Assembly (NCBI RefSeq): GCF_028283685.1
Contig: NZ_JAPWKF010000010.1
Span: 62,001-126,000, forward strand
Source: Edaphobacter sp.
GTDB taxonomy: Bacteria > Acidobacteriota > Terriglobia > Terriglobales > Acidobacteriaceae
DNA length: 64,000 bases
Reading direction: 5' to 3'
How positions within the stretch are numbered: the stretch's first letter is position 1; each line of letters opens with the position of its first letter. Below, piece after piece: positions 42,164 through 51,361 of the stretch. The notes beneath the pieces were generated by a model. The model ran no database searches. It saw only the letters and a program-made list of their open reading frames with translations, and had not been told where the DNA came from. The translations under genes and the position numbers were made by a program.

Positions 42164-43096
42164 ATGGATTTTCACGCTTTGGACAGGCGGCGGCTGCTGC
42201 GTCAGGCTACCCTGCTTGCAATAGGCGCCACGCTTGACGCTTCGCCTGCTGCATTGCTGGCGCAGGAGCTGCATGCGTTGGAGGTGGCCTGCGCGGGATC
42301 GATGCGCGCGATGACCGAGGGGCCATTGAAGCTGGCCGCAGCGAAGACACTGAGTCTCGATCTGCGTGCGCATGCGCAGGGAGCCGATGCCGTGGCGCAG
42401 TCGATCGTAGACGGCTCGTTGCGGGCAGATGTCTTTCTGCCGATCACCGCCACGCCGATGATGACCGTGCTGCGCGCAGGCAAGGCAGAGACCGCTGTGC
42501 CCATCGCGCGAACGGAGATGGTGCTCGTCTATAGCCCGAAGAGCCGGTTCGCCGCGCAGTTCGAAGCTGCAGCCAGGGGTCAGGCCAACTGGTGGGAGAT
42601 TCTGCAGCAGCCCGGAGTCCGTATCGGACGGTCCGACCCCCGCGCCGATCCCGGCGGACGAAACATTATTTTCATGATGATGCTTGCAGCGAAGAAGTAC
42701 CGTCAGCCCGACCTGGTGCAGAAGGTACTGGGCGATCCGCTCAATCCGCAACAGGTGGGTAACGGACAGGCGCGTCTGCAGACCGGTGAACTGGATGCCG
42801 GCGCCTCGTACAGGATCAGCGCCATCAGCTCGCACCTGCCCTTCATCACCCTGCCTGCGGATGTGAACCTGAGCAGCCTGAATCTACACGCCGAGCATCC
42901 CGACCTGCATCTCACATTCGGCGAACGCACCTTCTACCCGGACCCGCTGGCCTTTTATGCCGCTGCGCTGGGAGACGCCATCGACAGGAAGAGTGCCGAT
43001 GCGTTTGTGCAGTGGCTGCGTGGCAGCGAGGCGCAGAGCCTGTTCCGTGAAAACGGCTTCCAGCCGGCCGATGCAGCTGTCGCACTGCATGCCTGA
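42164..43096 (+). CDS. Tat-exported molybdate/tungstate-type extracellular solute-binding protein
   Basis: 310 residues. The start is set at ATG 42164 by GGAAGGAG seven bases upstream; an in-frame ATG at 42137 is not favoured. The N-terminus DFHALDRRRLLRQATLLAIG carries adjacent arginines and a hydrophobic stretch, fitting Tat export. The body resembles WtpA/ModA-like SBP_bac_11 proteins: VACAGSMRAMTEGPLKLAAA (strand 1 and the first ligand serine), GADAVAQSIVDGSLRADVFL, then IARTEMVLVYSPKSRFAAQF and GRSDPRADPGGRNIIFMMML, where the conserved aspartate/glycine lies. An anion such as molybdate, tungstate or sulfate is a likely ligand. No ABC transporter partner genes are adjacent, which is unusual. 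Confidence 0.84.
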   Translation: MDFHALDRRRLLRQATLLAIGATLDASPAALLAQELHALEVACAGSMRAMTEGPLKLAAAKTLSLDLRAHAQGADAVAQSIVDGSLRADVFLPITATPMMTVLRAGKAETAVPIARTEMVLVYSPKSRFAAQFEAAARGQANWWEILQQPGVRIGRSDPRADPGGRNIIFMMMLAAKKYRQPDLVQKVLGDPLNPQQVGNGQARLQTGELDAGASYRISAISSHLPFITLPADVNLSSLNLHAEHPDLHLTFGERTFYPDPLAFYAAALGDAIDRKSADAFVQWLRGSEAQSLFRENGFQPADAAVALHA

Positions 43097-43321
43097 AGAG
43101 CGCTGGAACCACATCGCTTCGTATCGTTGTCTCCAGCAGAGCGAAACAAAATAGGCATCTCCAGCGCGAAACCGCAATGGAAAGACGCTGAAGGCGGTAC
43201 TGTAACCAGCTCAGTAACGGGGGTTTGCCAATATTGAAGCCCCGTTTGCAGTGCAGTCATTCTCCGTTCACATTTTCCTCGCATACTGCCCCCGAGCGAG
43301 CCAGAACAGCTCGGAGGGCCT

Positions 43322-44506
43322 ATGAGTCAGTCCACCGTATCGTATCTGTGGCGTGAGCCCGAGGCGGCCAGGGAATTTACCACCGGCGTCTCCCTGCACA
43401 GCCACACCAACCAGTCGCAGGAGACGCTGGACTTTATCGCCGAGCTGTCGCGCGACTGGGGCCTGCTGCAGCCGGTCATGCGCTGGGCCGAGCGCCGTTC
43501 GCAGCGCTCCTCCGGCATCATGCCCGACTATGCGCGCAGCTACTGGACACCGCCGCTGACGCCGCGCATCGCCTTCGACCTCGAACGCACGCAGATCGAG
43601 AATAAGCTGCAGCTGCCGGCGCTGGTCTCGCTGACCGATCACGACGACATCAACGCGCCGATGCTGCTGCGCTCGGTCAGCTCGGCACGCCACATCCCGG
43701 TCTCGGTGGAGTGGACGGTGCCCTTCTACGAGAGCGCCTTCCACATCGGCATCCACAACCTGCCCTCGGCCGATGGCCCGGCGTGGATGGATCGCATGCG
43801 CGCCTTCACCGCCATCCCGGTCGCCGAACGCAAGCCGACGCTGCTGCGCGAGATCCTCGCCGAGCTGGACGAGATTCCGCAGGTGATGATCGTCTTCAAT
43901 CACCCCATCTGGGATCTCTACCGCGTGGGACGCGAGCGCCACATGGTGCTGGTCAATGAATTCCTCGCCGTCTACGGACAGTTCGTCCACGCGCTGGAGC
44001 TGAACGGCCTGCGCGACTGGAAGGAGAACCGCGAAGCGACCACGCTGGCCGGCAAGTGGAACCAGCTGGTGATCTCCGGCGGCGACCGCCATGGCATTGA
44101 GCCCAACGCCAACGTCAACCTCACCCGCGCCGCCAGCTTCACCGAGTTCGTGCATGAGGTTCGCCGCGAGCGCCAGAGCCACGTGCTCTACATGCCGCAG
44201 TACGCCGAGCCGTGGAAGCACCGCATCCTGCAGTCGACGCTCGACGCCATCCGCAACTACCCGCACTTCCCCGAGGGCGCGCAGCGCTGGGACCAGCGCG
44301 TCTATCACCCCGACGCCAACGGCGAGATGCGTAAGCTCTCCGACCTGTGGGCGGGAGAGGGCAGGGACAAGCATCCGCCCTCATGGATCGAGGGGATTCT
44401 TGCCTGCGTGCGACTCATGGGCGAGGCTCCGCTCTCCGGCACACTGCGCTACGCCTGGGACGACTCGGCCAAGATGCGCGCCGCACTGACCAAGCAGGAC
44501 GCATAG
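43322..44506 (+). CDS. PHP-domain-like phosphoesterase
   Basis: 394 residues. The N-terminal metal motif is TGVSLHSHTNQSQETLDFIA (HxH), followed by LVSLTDHDDINAPMLLRSVS (TDHD) and, further on, VMIVFNHPIWDLYRVGRER. These three blocks are the PHP-family order and include the expected metal-binding His and Asp residues. The C-terminal part (FAEFVHEVRRERQSHVLYMP and RDKHPPSWIEGILACVRLMG) is unlike well-known PHP enzymes. So a metal-dependent phosphoesterase is likely, with an unknown substrate. It has no signal peptide. No partner gene is nearby. Confidence 0.78.
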   Translation: MSQSTVSYLWREPEAAREFTTGVSLHSHTNQSQETLDFIAELSRDWGLLQPVMRWAERRSQRSSGIMPDYARSYWTPPLTPRIAFDLERTQIENKLQLPALVSLTDHDDINAPMLLRSVSSARHIPVSVEWTVPFYESAFHIGIHNLPSADGPAWMDRMRAFTAIPVAERKPTLLREILAELDEIPQVMIVFNHPIWDLYRVGRERHMVLVNEFLAVYGQFVHALELNGLRDWKENREATTLAGKWNQLVISGGDRHGIEPNANVNLTRAASFTEFVHEVRRERQSHVLYMPQYAEPWKHRILQSTLDAIRNYPHFPEGAQRWDQRVYHPDANGEMRKLSDLWAGEGRDKHPPSWIEGILACVRLMGEAPLSGTLRYAWDDSAKMRAALTKQDA

Positions 44507-44546
44507 CAGAATCGGAACGCCGCAGTCTACCGGAAGACGCCTCTCG

Positions 44547-45059
44547 TCACTTCGAGATCGCTGGGCTCCCTGAAGCTGCGCCGGCTAACCCGGCGTGGGA
44601 CCGGAACAATTTCTTGTACTCGAAGTACATGCTTGTTCTCCAGGTCACGATCATGCCGAAGGCAAGGATGAAGAACAGCCCGGCGGTCTGCTCCAGCGAG
44701 ATCATCGTTCCGATGTAATCGCGTGCCAGATACCGGACAGCAGCCAGAACCAGCACGACGAGGAAGAACACCTTCGAGCGACGCACCATGACCGTGTCGC
44801 CCTCAAGAATCAAACGCGACGTGCGGATCAGAGGGTACGCCAGCAGAAGCGAGCCCACCAGGAATGCTGCCAGAGCCCATGTCCAGTGAACCCGGAACGC
44901 GGGAACGAAGAACATGGAGAATCCGGTTGCCATCCCCACGGGAGGAATAACGATTGTCTTAATCGTTACCGGCCGGCGCCCCTCGCGCAGACGCCATATC
45001 AAAACAACGAAGAGACCAAAGACGGCAGCGGCAGCGGATGTACTCGGAGCGAACGACAT
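44547..45059 (-). CDS. CcdC-like (DUF1453) membrane protein
   Basis: 170 residues with four or five transmembrane helices: AAVFGLFVVLIWRLREGRRP, IKTIVIPPVGMATGFSMFFV, WALAAFLVGSLLLAYPLIRT, VFFLVVLVLAAVRYLARDYI and AGLFFILAFGMIVTWRTSM. The order and the late motif SLEQTAGLFFILAFGMIVTW match the CcdC family (found beside cytochrome c biogenesis genes in Bacillus). Function is not established even in Bacillus. Here it is a single gene with no cytochrome c biogenesis gene beside it, and its 3' end faces the PHP-like gene. Confidence 0.82.
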   Translation of the reverse strand: MSFAPSTSAAAAVFGLFVVLIWRLREGRRPVTIKTIVIPPVGMATGFSMFFVPAFRVHWTWALAAFLVGSLLLAYPLIRTSRLILEGDTVMVRRSKVFFLVVLVLAAVRYLARDYIGTMISLEQTAGLFFILAFGMIVTWRTSMYFEYKKLFRSHAGLAGAASGSPAISK

Positions 45060-45203
45060 TACTCTCTATGCTAATAGGCCGCCGCTCTTATCGAAAAACC
45101 AGCCTGCGACGGCCGTTGCCACACTTGCTCGAAATGCGAGTAACTATGTGGTTTCAAAGGCATGCTTTCCCCGCTGCATCGCACGCCAACAGCATAGATA
45201 ACG

Positions 45204-46139
45204 CTACGACTTCTTCGGCCTGAAGCCTCCGGCTCCGACGGGGGAGGGTGTCGCCGTCGGATCGACCGCGACGATGAGGTTTGCGGAAAGACCTCCACGA
45301 ACGTGCGATTGCTCGTCGGACGTGACGGTTGCGATGACCTCGTTGCCATGCTGACGGCTGTAGACGCCGTCCTCCACCTGCGTTGTGCGATGGATCTGAT
45401 GACGGCTGTAGGGCTCGTACTTCATCAGGCCGGTCACCAGATCCTCGGGGAAGAACATCTGCCCGATGTGGGCGGTGTGACCGGCAGCATAGGTCTGCCG
45501 TCCATTGCCGTCGTCCGGATGGCCGCCCAGGCGCACCTTGAAGTGAACGTGGTTGGTGCGACCCATGTAGAAGCCGGGCACGATCGTCTCGAAGTGGACC
45601 GCGCCTTTCCTGTCGGTGATCTGGATGCCGCGCAGGAAGGTCAGCTTGTCGGTCGGCTTGGGTGCACCTCCCGGAGGCGGCCCAAAGCCGTCCGGCGGAG
45701 ATCCGGGAGGCGGTCCGGAGTTGTCGCGGGCAAAGTCCGGAGGTGGTCCGCCCGGGCCTTCATGTCCTTCCGGACCACCGGGGCCACCACCACCCGGGCC
45801 TCCCATCGGATTGTTGGACGTGTAGCCCGAATAAAGGCCCATCGCATCGCAGTGCCAAAGGTCGATCGCGGCGTGCGGCAGAGGCATGCACGTGCGGCTG
45901 TCGAGCACTATCAGGTGAATCGTGAGCGAGACGCCGGGCTTGTCCTCGCGGATGTTGGAACGCAGCATCTCCCCGGCCACGTAGAAGGGGCCCTGCTCCT
46001 GCTCCGGTACCAGTTTGCACACTTCGGCGGTACCAGCCAGTCCCAGTGCATGCGCCATGCGTTGAAGCTCCAGCGTTGAGGCGAATGCCAGGCCTGAGGT
46101 GACGAATCGTCGCCTGCTGAATCGATCCCAGATGGTCAC
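45204..46139 (-). CDS. Tat-exported intradiol ring-cleavage dioxygenase-like protein
   Basis: 311 residues if started at GTG 46139, which has AAAGG seven bases upstream and leaves the signal FSRRRFVTSGLAFASTL intact at the front; the frame is open to ATG 46244 without a ribosome site. Family: non-haem Fe(III) dioxygenases such as protocatechuate 3,4-dioxygenase. Conserved pieces are QGPFYVAGEMLRSNIREDKP, LWHCDAMGLYSGYT with the first Tyr ligand, and FETIVPGFYMGRTNHVHFKV with the second Tyr and the HxH ligands. A ~50-residue Gly/Pro-rich insertion (from about the end of YSGYTSNNPMGG to KPTDKLTFLRG) interrupts the core. The exported location suggests action on a wall-bound or extracellular catechol-like compound; the substrate is unknown. 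Confidence 0.88.
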   Translation of the reverse strand: MTIWDRFSRRRFVTSGLAFASTLELQRMAHALGLAGTAEVCKLVPEQEQGPFYVAGEMLRSNIREDKPGVSLTIHLIVLDSRTCMPLPHAAIDLWHCDAMGLYSGYTSNNPMGGPGGGGPGGPEGHEGPGGPPPDFARDNSGPPPGSPPDGFGPPPGGAPKPTDKLTFLRGIQITDRKGAVHFETIVPGFYMGRTNHVHFKVRLGGHPDDGNGRQTYAAGHTAHIGQMFFPEDLVTGLMKYEPYSRHQIHRTTQVEDGVYSRQHGNEVIATVTSDEQSHVRGGLSANLIVAVDPTATPSPVGAGGFRPKKS

Positions 46140-46257
46140 AGAAATACCTTTCTCTGTAAAAGACGGGATCGACGCGCGCAGGACTACATGGAAATCTCTG
46201 CATCCCGCGTTCTCTCCGGCATCGAGTCGCGAGGCGACGGCCATCGGGTGTTTGAAA

Positions 46258-48087
46258 TTATCCCCAGGGCGTACGCCTCTTCTCCGAAAGAGCGCGATCG
46301 AGATAGGTGGCCGCGCTGATCAGCGCCAGGTGCGTCAGCGCCTGCGGGAAGTTGCCGAGATGCGTGCCGTTGAGGCCGATCTCCTCGGAGTAGAGCCCGA
46401 CATGGTTGGCGTAGGAGAGCATCTTCTCAAACAGCAGCCGCGCCTTATCAATCTGGTTGGATCGCGCCAGCGCCTCGATGAACCAGAACGAACACGCGGT
46501 GAACGATCCCTCGTCGCCGGTCAGGCCGTCGAGGCATCCCTCGTTGCGATAACGGTAGACCAGCGTATCGACCGTGAGATCCTTCTCAATCGCTGCAAGC
46601 GTCGAGAGCCAGCGCGGATCGGTTGGGCTGATGAAACGCACCAGCGGCATCAACAACACTGAAGCATCGAGCGTATCGCTGCCCTTGTACTGCACGAAGG
46701 CCTGCAGCTCTTCGTTCCAGAAGTTCCCATGGATGTCCCGCGAGATAGCGTCGCGCGTATCTTCCATCCAACCGAACGGCCCTGCGAACGAACGCTTGTG
46801 GCCCAGCCGCACGGCACGATCGAAGGCCACCCAGCACATCAGTCTCGAGTGCAGGAAGTCCTTGCGCCCGCCGCGCACCTCCCAGATGCCCTCATCCTCG
46901 CGCTCCCAGTTCTTTGACAGCCACTCCAGCGTGCGCTTGTAGCTCTCCCACTCATCGTGGCTCGAAGCGTCGCCGTACTTGTTCGCAAGGTAGAGCGCGT
47001 CCGTGAGTTCGCCATAGATATCGAGCTGCAGCTGGTGATAAGCCGCGTTGCCGATGCGCACCGGCCGCGAGTCCATGTAGCCGCGCAGATGATCGAGCAC
47101 GATCTCCGGAGTCTCATGGCCACCGTCCATGCGATATAAAACCTGCAGCGGCCCCTGCTCGGAGTTGTAATCCAGCAGCCCATGCAGCCACTGCTGAAAG
47201 TGCGTCACCTCTTCGACAAAGCCGAGACGCATCATGGCGTATAGCGTGAAGGCCGAATCGCGCAGCCACGTATAGCGATAGTCCCAGTTGCGCTCGCCGC
47301 CGATGTGCTCCGGAAGGCCAAACGTCGGAGCGGCGACGATCGATCCAAACTCGCGATCGGTAAGCAGCTTCAGGAGCAACGCAGAACGGTTGACCATCTC
47401 GCGCCAACGCCCTGTGTAGTTCGAACGCGCAATCCACGTGCGCCAGTAATTGGTCGTCTCCTCGAAGACGGTCTTCAGCACGTCTTCATCGAGCGCGCAG
47501 CGTGCATCCTCGCAGTCTTCGCCGAAGACGAAGCTCGCTGTCTCGCCTGCCTTCATGCGAAAGCTGTGCGCCACGTCGCCATCGTCTTCGACCGTCAGCG
47601 GTATGGTGCTCTGCAGCACCAGCGTGGGCTGGCCTTCGGTGGTCGGCGTGAAGACGATGCATTCCGCATGCTTTTCGACGGTATGACTGCTGCGGGCATA
47701 GTCGAAGCGCGGTCTGCACTTCACATGAAACTGAATCTCCCCCTGGATCACCTTCACGTTGCGTACGACCTGGCTGATGGAACGATGGTCGAGCACCGGC
47801 ATGAAGTCCGTGATCTCGGCGATGCCATCGTCAGAGAGAAAGCGCGTCACCAGCACGTTGGTATCCGGCAGATAGAGCTGCTTGGTGTGGCTGTTGCGAA
47901 GGTCCGCCTGCACACAGAAGAAGCCGCCCTTGTCCGGGTCCAGCAGTGCCGCGAAGACAGTCGGAGAATCGAAACGGGGAAAGCAGAAAAAATCGATCGA
48001 TCCGGTTACGCTCACCAGAGCCACCGTACGCATGTTGCCGATCACGCCGTAGTTTTCAATCGGCTGGTATTCCAGTGTCGTTTCCAT
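46258..48087 (-). CDS. Glycoside hydrolase family 15 protein (glucoamylase/trehalase-like)
   Basis: 609 residues, normal for bacterial GH15. The N-terminal beta-sandwich opens with PIENYGVIGNMRTVALVSVT and IDFFCFPRFDSPTVFAALLD, the family start. The (alpha/alpha)6 catalytic domain follows, with LPEHIGGERNWDYRYTWLRD SAFTLYAMMRLGF as the characteristic block (catalytic acid/base region GGERNWDYRY). The C-terminal SFTACSFWFIEALARSNQID precedes the second catalytic Glu region (YSEEIGLNGTHLGNFPQALTH). No signal peptide, so cytosolic; it may hydrolyse trehalose or alpha-glucans. It is divergent from mutM. Confidence 0.94.
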   Translation of the reverse strand: METTLEYQPIENYGVIGNMRTVALVSVTGSIDFFCFPRFDSPTVFAALLDPDKGGFFCVQADLRNSHTKQLYLPDTNVLVTRFLSDDGIAEITDFMPVLDHRSISQVVRNVKVIQGEIQFHVKCRPRFDYARSSHTVEKHAECIVFTPTTEGQPTLVLQSTIPLTVEDDGDVAHSFRMKAGETASFVFGEDCEDARCALDEDVLKTVFEETTNYWRTWIARSNYTGRWREMVNRSALLLKLLTDREFGSIVAAPTFGLPEHIGGERNWDYRYTWLRDSAFTLYAMMRLGFVEEVTHFQQWLHGLLDYNSEQGPLQVLYRMDGGHETPEIVLDHLRGYMDSRPVRIGNAAYHQLQLDIYGELTDALYLANKYGDASSHDEWESYKRTLEWLSKNWEREDEGIWEVRGGRKDFLHSRLMCWVAFDRAVRLGHKRSFAGPFGWMEDTRDAISRDIHGNFWNEELQAFVQYKGSDTLDASVLLMPLVRFISPTDPRWLSTLAAIEKDLTVDTLVYRYRNEGCLDGLTGDEGSFTACSFWFIEALARSNQIDKARLLFEKMLSYANHVGLYSEEIGLNGTHLGNFPQALTHLALISAATYLDRALSEKRRTPWG

Positions 48088-48246
48088 AGATAGTCAGATG
48101 CTCCAAAGCTCGCTTTGAACTCGTGGAGAAACAGCTTACCGCACAATATTTTGATCGCAGATGTTATCGAAAGATTGTCTCTGCAAAGGCAACGTCTCCT
48201 AGGGCAGGACATTTCACACTGATGAAGGCGATAAAATCGGACTCCC

Positions 48247-49146
48247 ATGCCCGAGCTGCCCGACATCGCGGCCTATCTGCACGCACTCGAGCCACGCGTT
48301 ATGGGGCAACGCCTGCAGCATCTCCGCGTCGCTGGCATCTCTCTTCTACGGACAGCAACGCCTCCCATCTCCGCCGTCGAAGGCCATACCGTTGTTGCGC
48401 TGCGCCGCATCGGCAAACGCATCGCCTTCGGCTTCGATAACGGCCTGTGGCTGGTGCTGCACCTGATGATCGCCGGACGCCTGCACTGGAGACCGGCCGA
48501 TGCGAAGCTCGGCGGCCGCAACAACCTCGCGGCTTTCGACTTCGCCGAAGGCTCGCTCGTGCTCACCGAGGCAGGCAGCAAGCGCCGTGCCGCGCTCTAC
48601 GTCTTCGACAACGAAGAGGCCATGCTGACCATCGACCCCGGCGGCATCGATGTGTTCTCCATCTCGCTCGACAGGTTCCGTGCCGCGCTCATGCAGGAGA
48701 ACCGCACGCTCAAGCACGCGCTTACCGATCCGCGCATCCTCAGCGGCATCGGCAACGCCTACTCCGATGAGATTCTCCACAGCGCGCAGCTCTCGCCCAT
48801 CGCGCAGACACACAAGCTGACGCAGGAACAATGGCAGCGCCTCTACAAGTCCACGCGAGAGACGCTGCAACTCTGGATCGATCGCCTCACAGCCGAAGCC
48901 GACGACGCCTTTCCGGAGAAGGTCACGGCCTTCCGCCCCGACATGGCCGTGCATGGCCGCTTCAACCAGCCCTGCCCCATCTGCGGCGAGACGATTCAAC
49001 GCATCCGCTACGCCGATAACGAGACCAACTACTGCGCCCGCTGCCAGACCGAGGGCAAGGTGCTCGCCGACCGCAGCCTCTCGCGACTGCTCAAAGGCGA
49101 CTGGCCGCGCACGCTTGACGAGCTGGAGGCACTGAAGCGTCGTTGA
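48247..49146 (+). CDS. mutM: Formamidopyrimidine-DNA glycosylase (MutM/Fpg family)
   Basis: 299 residues. Removes oxidised purines (8-oxoguanine, FapyG) and nicks the strand by beta/delta elimination. It starts MPELPD, giving the catalytic Pro and the Glu at positions 2 and 3. VVALRRIGKRIAFGFDNGLW holds the conserved Lys of the DNA backbone grip. The H2TH helices include ILSGIGNAYSDEILHSAQL with the conserved Asn. The C-terminal zinc finger is CPIC-x16-CARC (perfect CxxC...CxxC), followed by the arginine-containing loop end RSLSRLL. It is somewhat longer than E. coli Fpg (269). It is divergent from the GH15 gene. Confidence 0.95.
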   Translation: MPELPDIAAYLHALEPRVMGQRLQHLRVAGISLLRTATPPISAVEGHTVVALRRIGKRIAFGFDNGLWLVLHLMIAGRLHWRPADAKLGGRNNLAAFDFAEGSLVLTEAGSKRRAALYVFDNEEAMLTIDPGGIDVFSISLDRFRAALMQENRTLKHALTDPRILSGIGNAYSDEILHSAQLSPIAQTHKLTQEQWQRLYKSTRETLQLWIDRLTAEADDAFPEKVTAFRPDMAVHGRFNQPCPICGETIQRIRYADNETNYCARCQTEGKVLADRSLSRLLKGDWPRTLDELEALKRR

Positions 49147-49323
49147 TGCCTGCCTCCCCTGAAATATTAAAAATGACTCTTCGGTTATAAAAATATCGTT
49201 CGTCGTGAACTTCTGAAAATTATTCGGCGTCGGTGCAGCTAGTACCGATGCTCAGAGACCAGGCGCATGGCATCAGCTTGCCGTGTGCGCGGCCCGGTGC
49301 TGTCTGTCAGGAGATATGCACCC

Positions 49324-51201
49324 ATGAACGACTTGATCTCTTCCCGCGCAGGCAGGACGCGCTCGTTGTCCATCGGCCTGCTTCTCTCGCTTGCCCTGAT
49401 GGCGTGCACCAGCTGCAGCAGCGGAAAGGTATCGGTCAGCACCACTGCCTTCGACTTCGGCTCGACGGCAGTCAACACGCGCGTACATCGCGTCGTGGTC
49501 ACCATCAGCAACAGCACGTCGCTGGATGTCTCCACCAGCCCCAGCGTCTCCGGCGCCATCGAGAGCGCCATCTCACGCAGCGGCTCCTGTGGATCGACCG
49601 TCGCTGCGGGCTCGGCCTGCTCCATGGTGTTGACCTTCGCCCCATCCACTGCGGGCTCGCAGACCGGCGCGCTGAACCTGAATCTCACCGGAACGCATCT
49701 GCCCGCCACCCAGGCGGTCTCGCTCGCCGGTACCGGCGTGGTGCTGGATGAAGGCGAATCGCTGGTGGTAACGACCAACAATCCACTGGTCGCTCTTTAC
49801 TCTTTCCACCCAACGTCGCCGGGCGATATGTGGATCGACTTCGGCACCACGACGAGCTACGGCTTTTCGACCAACACCCACGCCACGCCATCCGGCGGTG
49901 GCACCGTCAGCATCTATGTCGCGGGTATGCGGGCCAACACGACCTATCACATGCGCGCCTCGGTAAAACTTGCCGACGGCTCGGTCATCACCGATACCGA
50001 TCACACCTTCACCACAACAAACTTCCCCGCCAATACGTTGCCGACGCTCGCGGTGACCACCAACGGCACACCGCAGCCAGGCGTGGAGCTGGTCGATGTC
50101 TCGCTGGGTAAGACCTCGACCTACCTGCAGGCTTACGCCACCGATCTGAGCGGAAATATCATCTGGGGCTATAACTACCCCGACCGCGGCGCCGACACCA
50201 TCGTGCAGCCGGTCAAGCTAATGCCCAACGGCAACGTCCTTGTCACCGTGTCCTATAACTCTTCCGATCTCGTCGACGGTCCACCTTCAGGGGAGCTTGT
50301 CGATGTGCGCGAGATCGATCTCGCCGGAAATCCTGTCCGCGACATCACCGCCGATCAGCTCAACACCCGCCTGGCCAGCGCCGGCTACAACCTGACCATC
50401 TACGACATTCATCATGATGTCGAGGTGCTGCCCAACGGCCACTGGGTGCTGATCGCCAACACCATCAAGAACGTCTCGCCCTACGGCAACGTGGTCGGCG
50501 ATGTCATCATCGACCTCGACACCAACCTGCAGCCGGTGTGGTTGTGGAACGAGTTCGATCACCTCGACGTCTCGCGCCAGCCGACCGACTTTCCCGACTG
50601 GACGCACACCAACGCCGTGCTCTATTCCAGGGACGATGGCGACCTGCTCATCTCCATTCGCCACCAGAGCTGGATCATCAAGGTGAACTACGCCAACGGC
50701 ACGGGGGACGGCAGCATCGTGTGGAAGCTCGGCGAGGGCGGCGACTTTACGCTGACCAACGGCACCGATCCCATCGACTGGTTCTACGGTCAGCACCAGC
50801 CGTCGTTCTTCAGCACCGCGACGTCAGGCGTCTTCTCCCTCGCCCTGATGGACAACGGCTATCATCGCGAGGTCAGCTCCAATACCTACTGCGGCACCAA
50901 TGTGGACTGCTACACCACGGTGCCCATCCTCTCGATCAATGAGAGCGCGAAGACCGCGACCATCGTCTATCGCGACACGCTGCCGACCAGCCAGTACTCC
51001 TCCTGGGGCGGCGGCTCCACGCAACTGGCTAACGGCAACCTCGAGTTCGACCTCTGCTCCCAGGACGGCTACAACTCCGAGGTAGACGAGGTGAAGTACT
51101 CCGGCGGCAGCATCCAGACCGTATGGACGATGAAGTCGACCGGCACCAACCTCTATCGCGCCAACCGTATCCCGAGTCTCTATCCCGGCGTGCAGTGGTA
51201 G
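49324..51201 (+). CDS. Arylsulfate sulfotransferase-like lipoprotein with an N-terminal HYDIN/SPD-2-like domain
   Basis: 625 residues from ATG 49324 (AGGAG ten bases upstream). A lipoprotein signal ends LLLSLALMACTSC. Residues ~45-160 form a choice-of-anchor-D (ASPM/SPD-2/HYDIN-like) domain: AFDFGSTAVNTRVHRVVVTI and GSACSMVLTFAPSTAGSQTG. Then comes a short fibronectin-like stretch and, from ~residue 260, the arylsulfotransferase propeller. Characteristic blocks are EVLPNGHWVLIANTIKNVSP, HTNAVLYSRDDGDLLISIRH, SWIIKVNYANGTGDGSIVWK and GEGGDFTLTNG...YGQHQPSFF, whose His is the likely catalytic residue. The sulfotransfer substrate is unknown. The stop codon begins a 23-bp tandem repeat. Confidence 0.85.
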   Translation: MNDLISSRAGRTRSLSIGLLLSLALMACTSCSSGKVSVSTTAFDFGSTAVNTRVHRVVVTISNSTSLDVSTSPSVSGAIESAISRSGSCGSTVAAGSACSMVLTFAPSTAGSQTGALNLNLTGTHLPATQAVSLAGTGVVLDEGESLVVTTNNPLVALYSFHPTSPGDMWIDFGTTTSYGFSTNTHATPSGGGTVSIYVAGMRANTTYHMRASVKLADGSVITDTDHTFTTTNFPANTLPTLAVTTNGTPQPGVELVDVSLGKTSTYLQAYATDLSGNIIWGYNYPDRGADTIVQPVKLMPNGNVLVTVSYNSSDLVDGPPSGELVDVREIDLAGNPVRDITADQLNTRLASAGYNLTIYDIHHDVEVLPNGHWVLIANTIKNVSPYGNVVGDVIIDLDTNLQPVWLWNEFDHLDVSRQPTDFPDWTHTNAVLYSRDDGDLLISIRHQSWIIKVNYANGTGDGSIVWKLGEGGDFTLTNGTDPIDWFYGQHQPSFFSTATSGVFSLALMDNGYHREVSSNTYCGTNVDCYTTVPILSINESAKTATIVYRDTLPTSQYSSWGGGSTQLANGNLEFDLCSQDGYNSEVDEVKYSGGSIQTVWTMKSTGTNLYRANRIPSLYPGVQW

Positions 51202-51313
51202 TTCGATATTTAGCCCAGCGGTAACTCTGTATTTAGCCCAGTGGTAGCTCTATATTCAGCCTGGTGGTCGTTCTGCATTGAGCCTGGCAGCAGTTCAGCA
51301 TTGAGCCCAGCGG
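51199..51313. repeat. Five tandem 23-bp repeats starting at the arylsulfotransferase stop codon
   Basis: Units of exactly 23 bases at 51199, 51222, 51245, 51268 and 51291. The pattern is TAGTTC-x-ATATT-AGCCCAGCGG; individual units vary at a few positions. The first unit begins with the TAG stop. The adjacent copies have no spacer, so this is not CRISPR. Confidence 0.85.
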
Positions 51314-51361
51314 CGGCCAAACGGCAGCAACCGTGCCGTAACATCGCAGTTCCGCGTTCCG

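Noticed and set aside
51199..51313. Possible CRISPR array
   Set aside because: Units are 23 bases and directly adjacent with no spacers; no cas genes.
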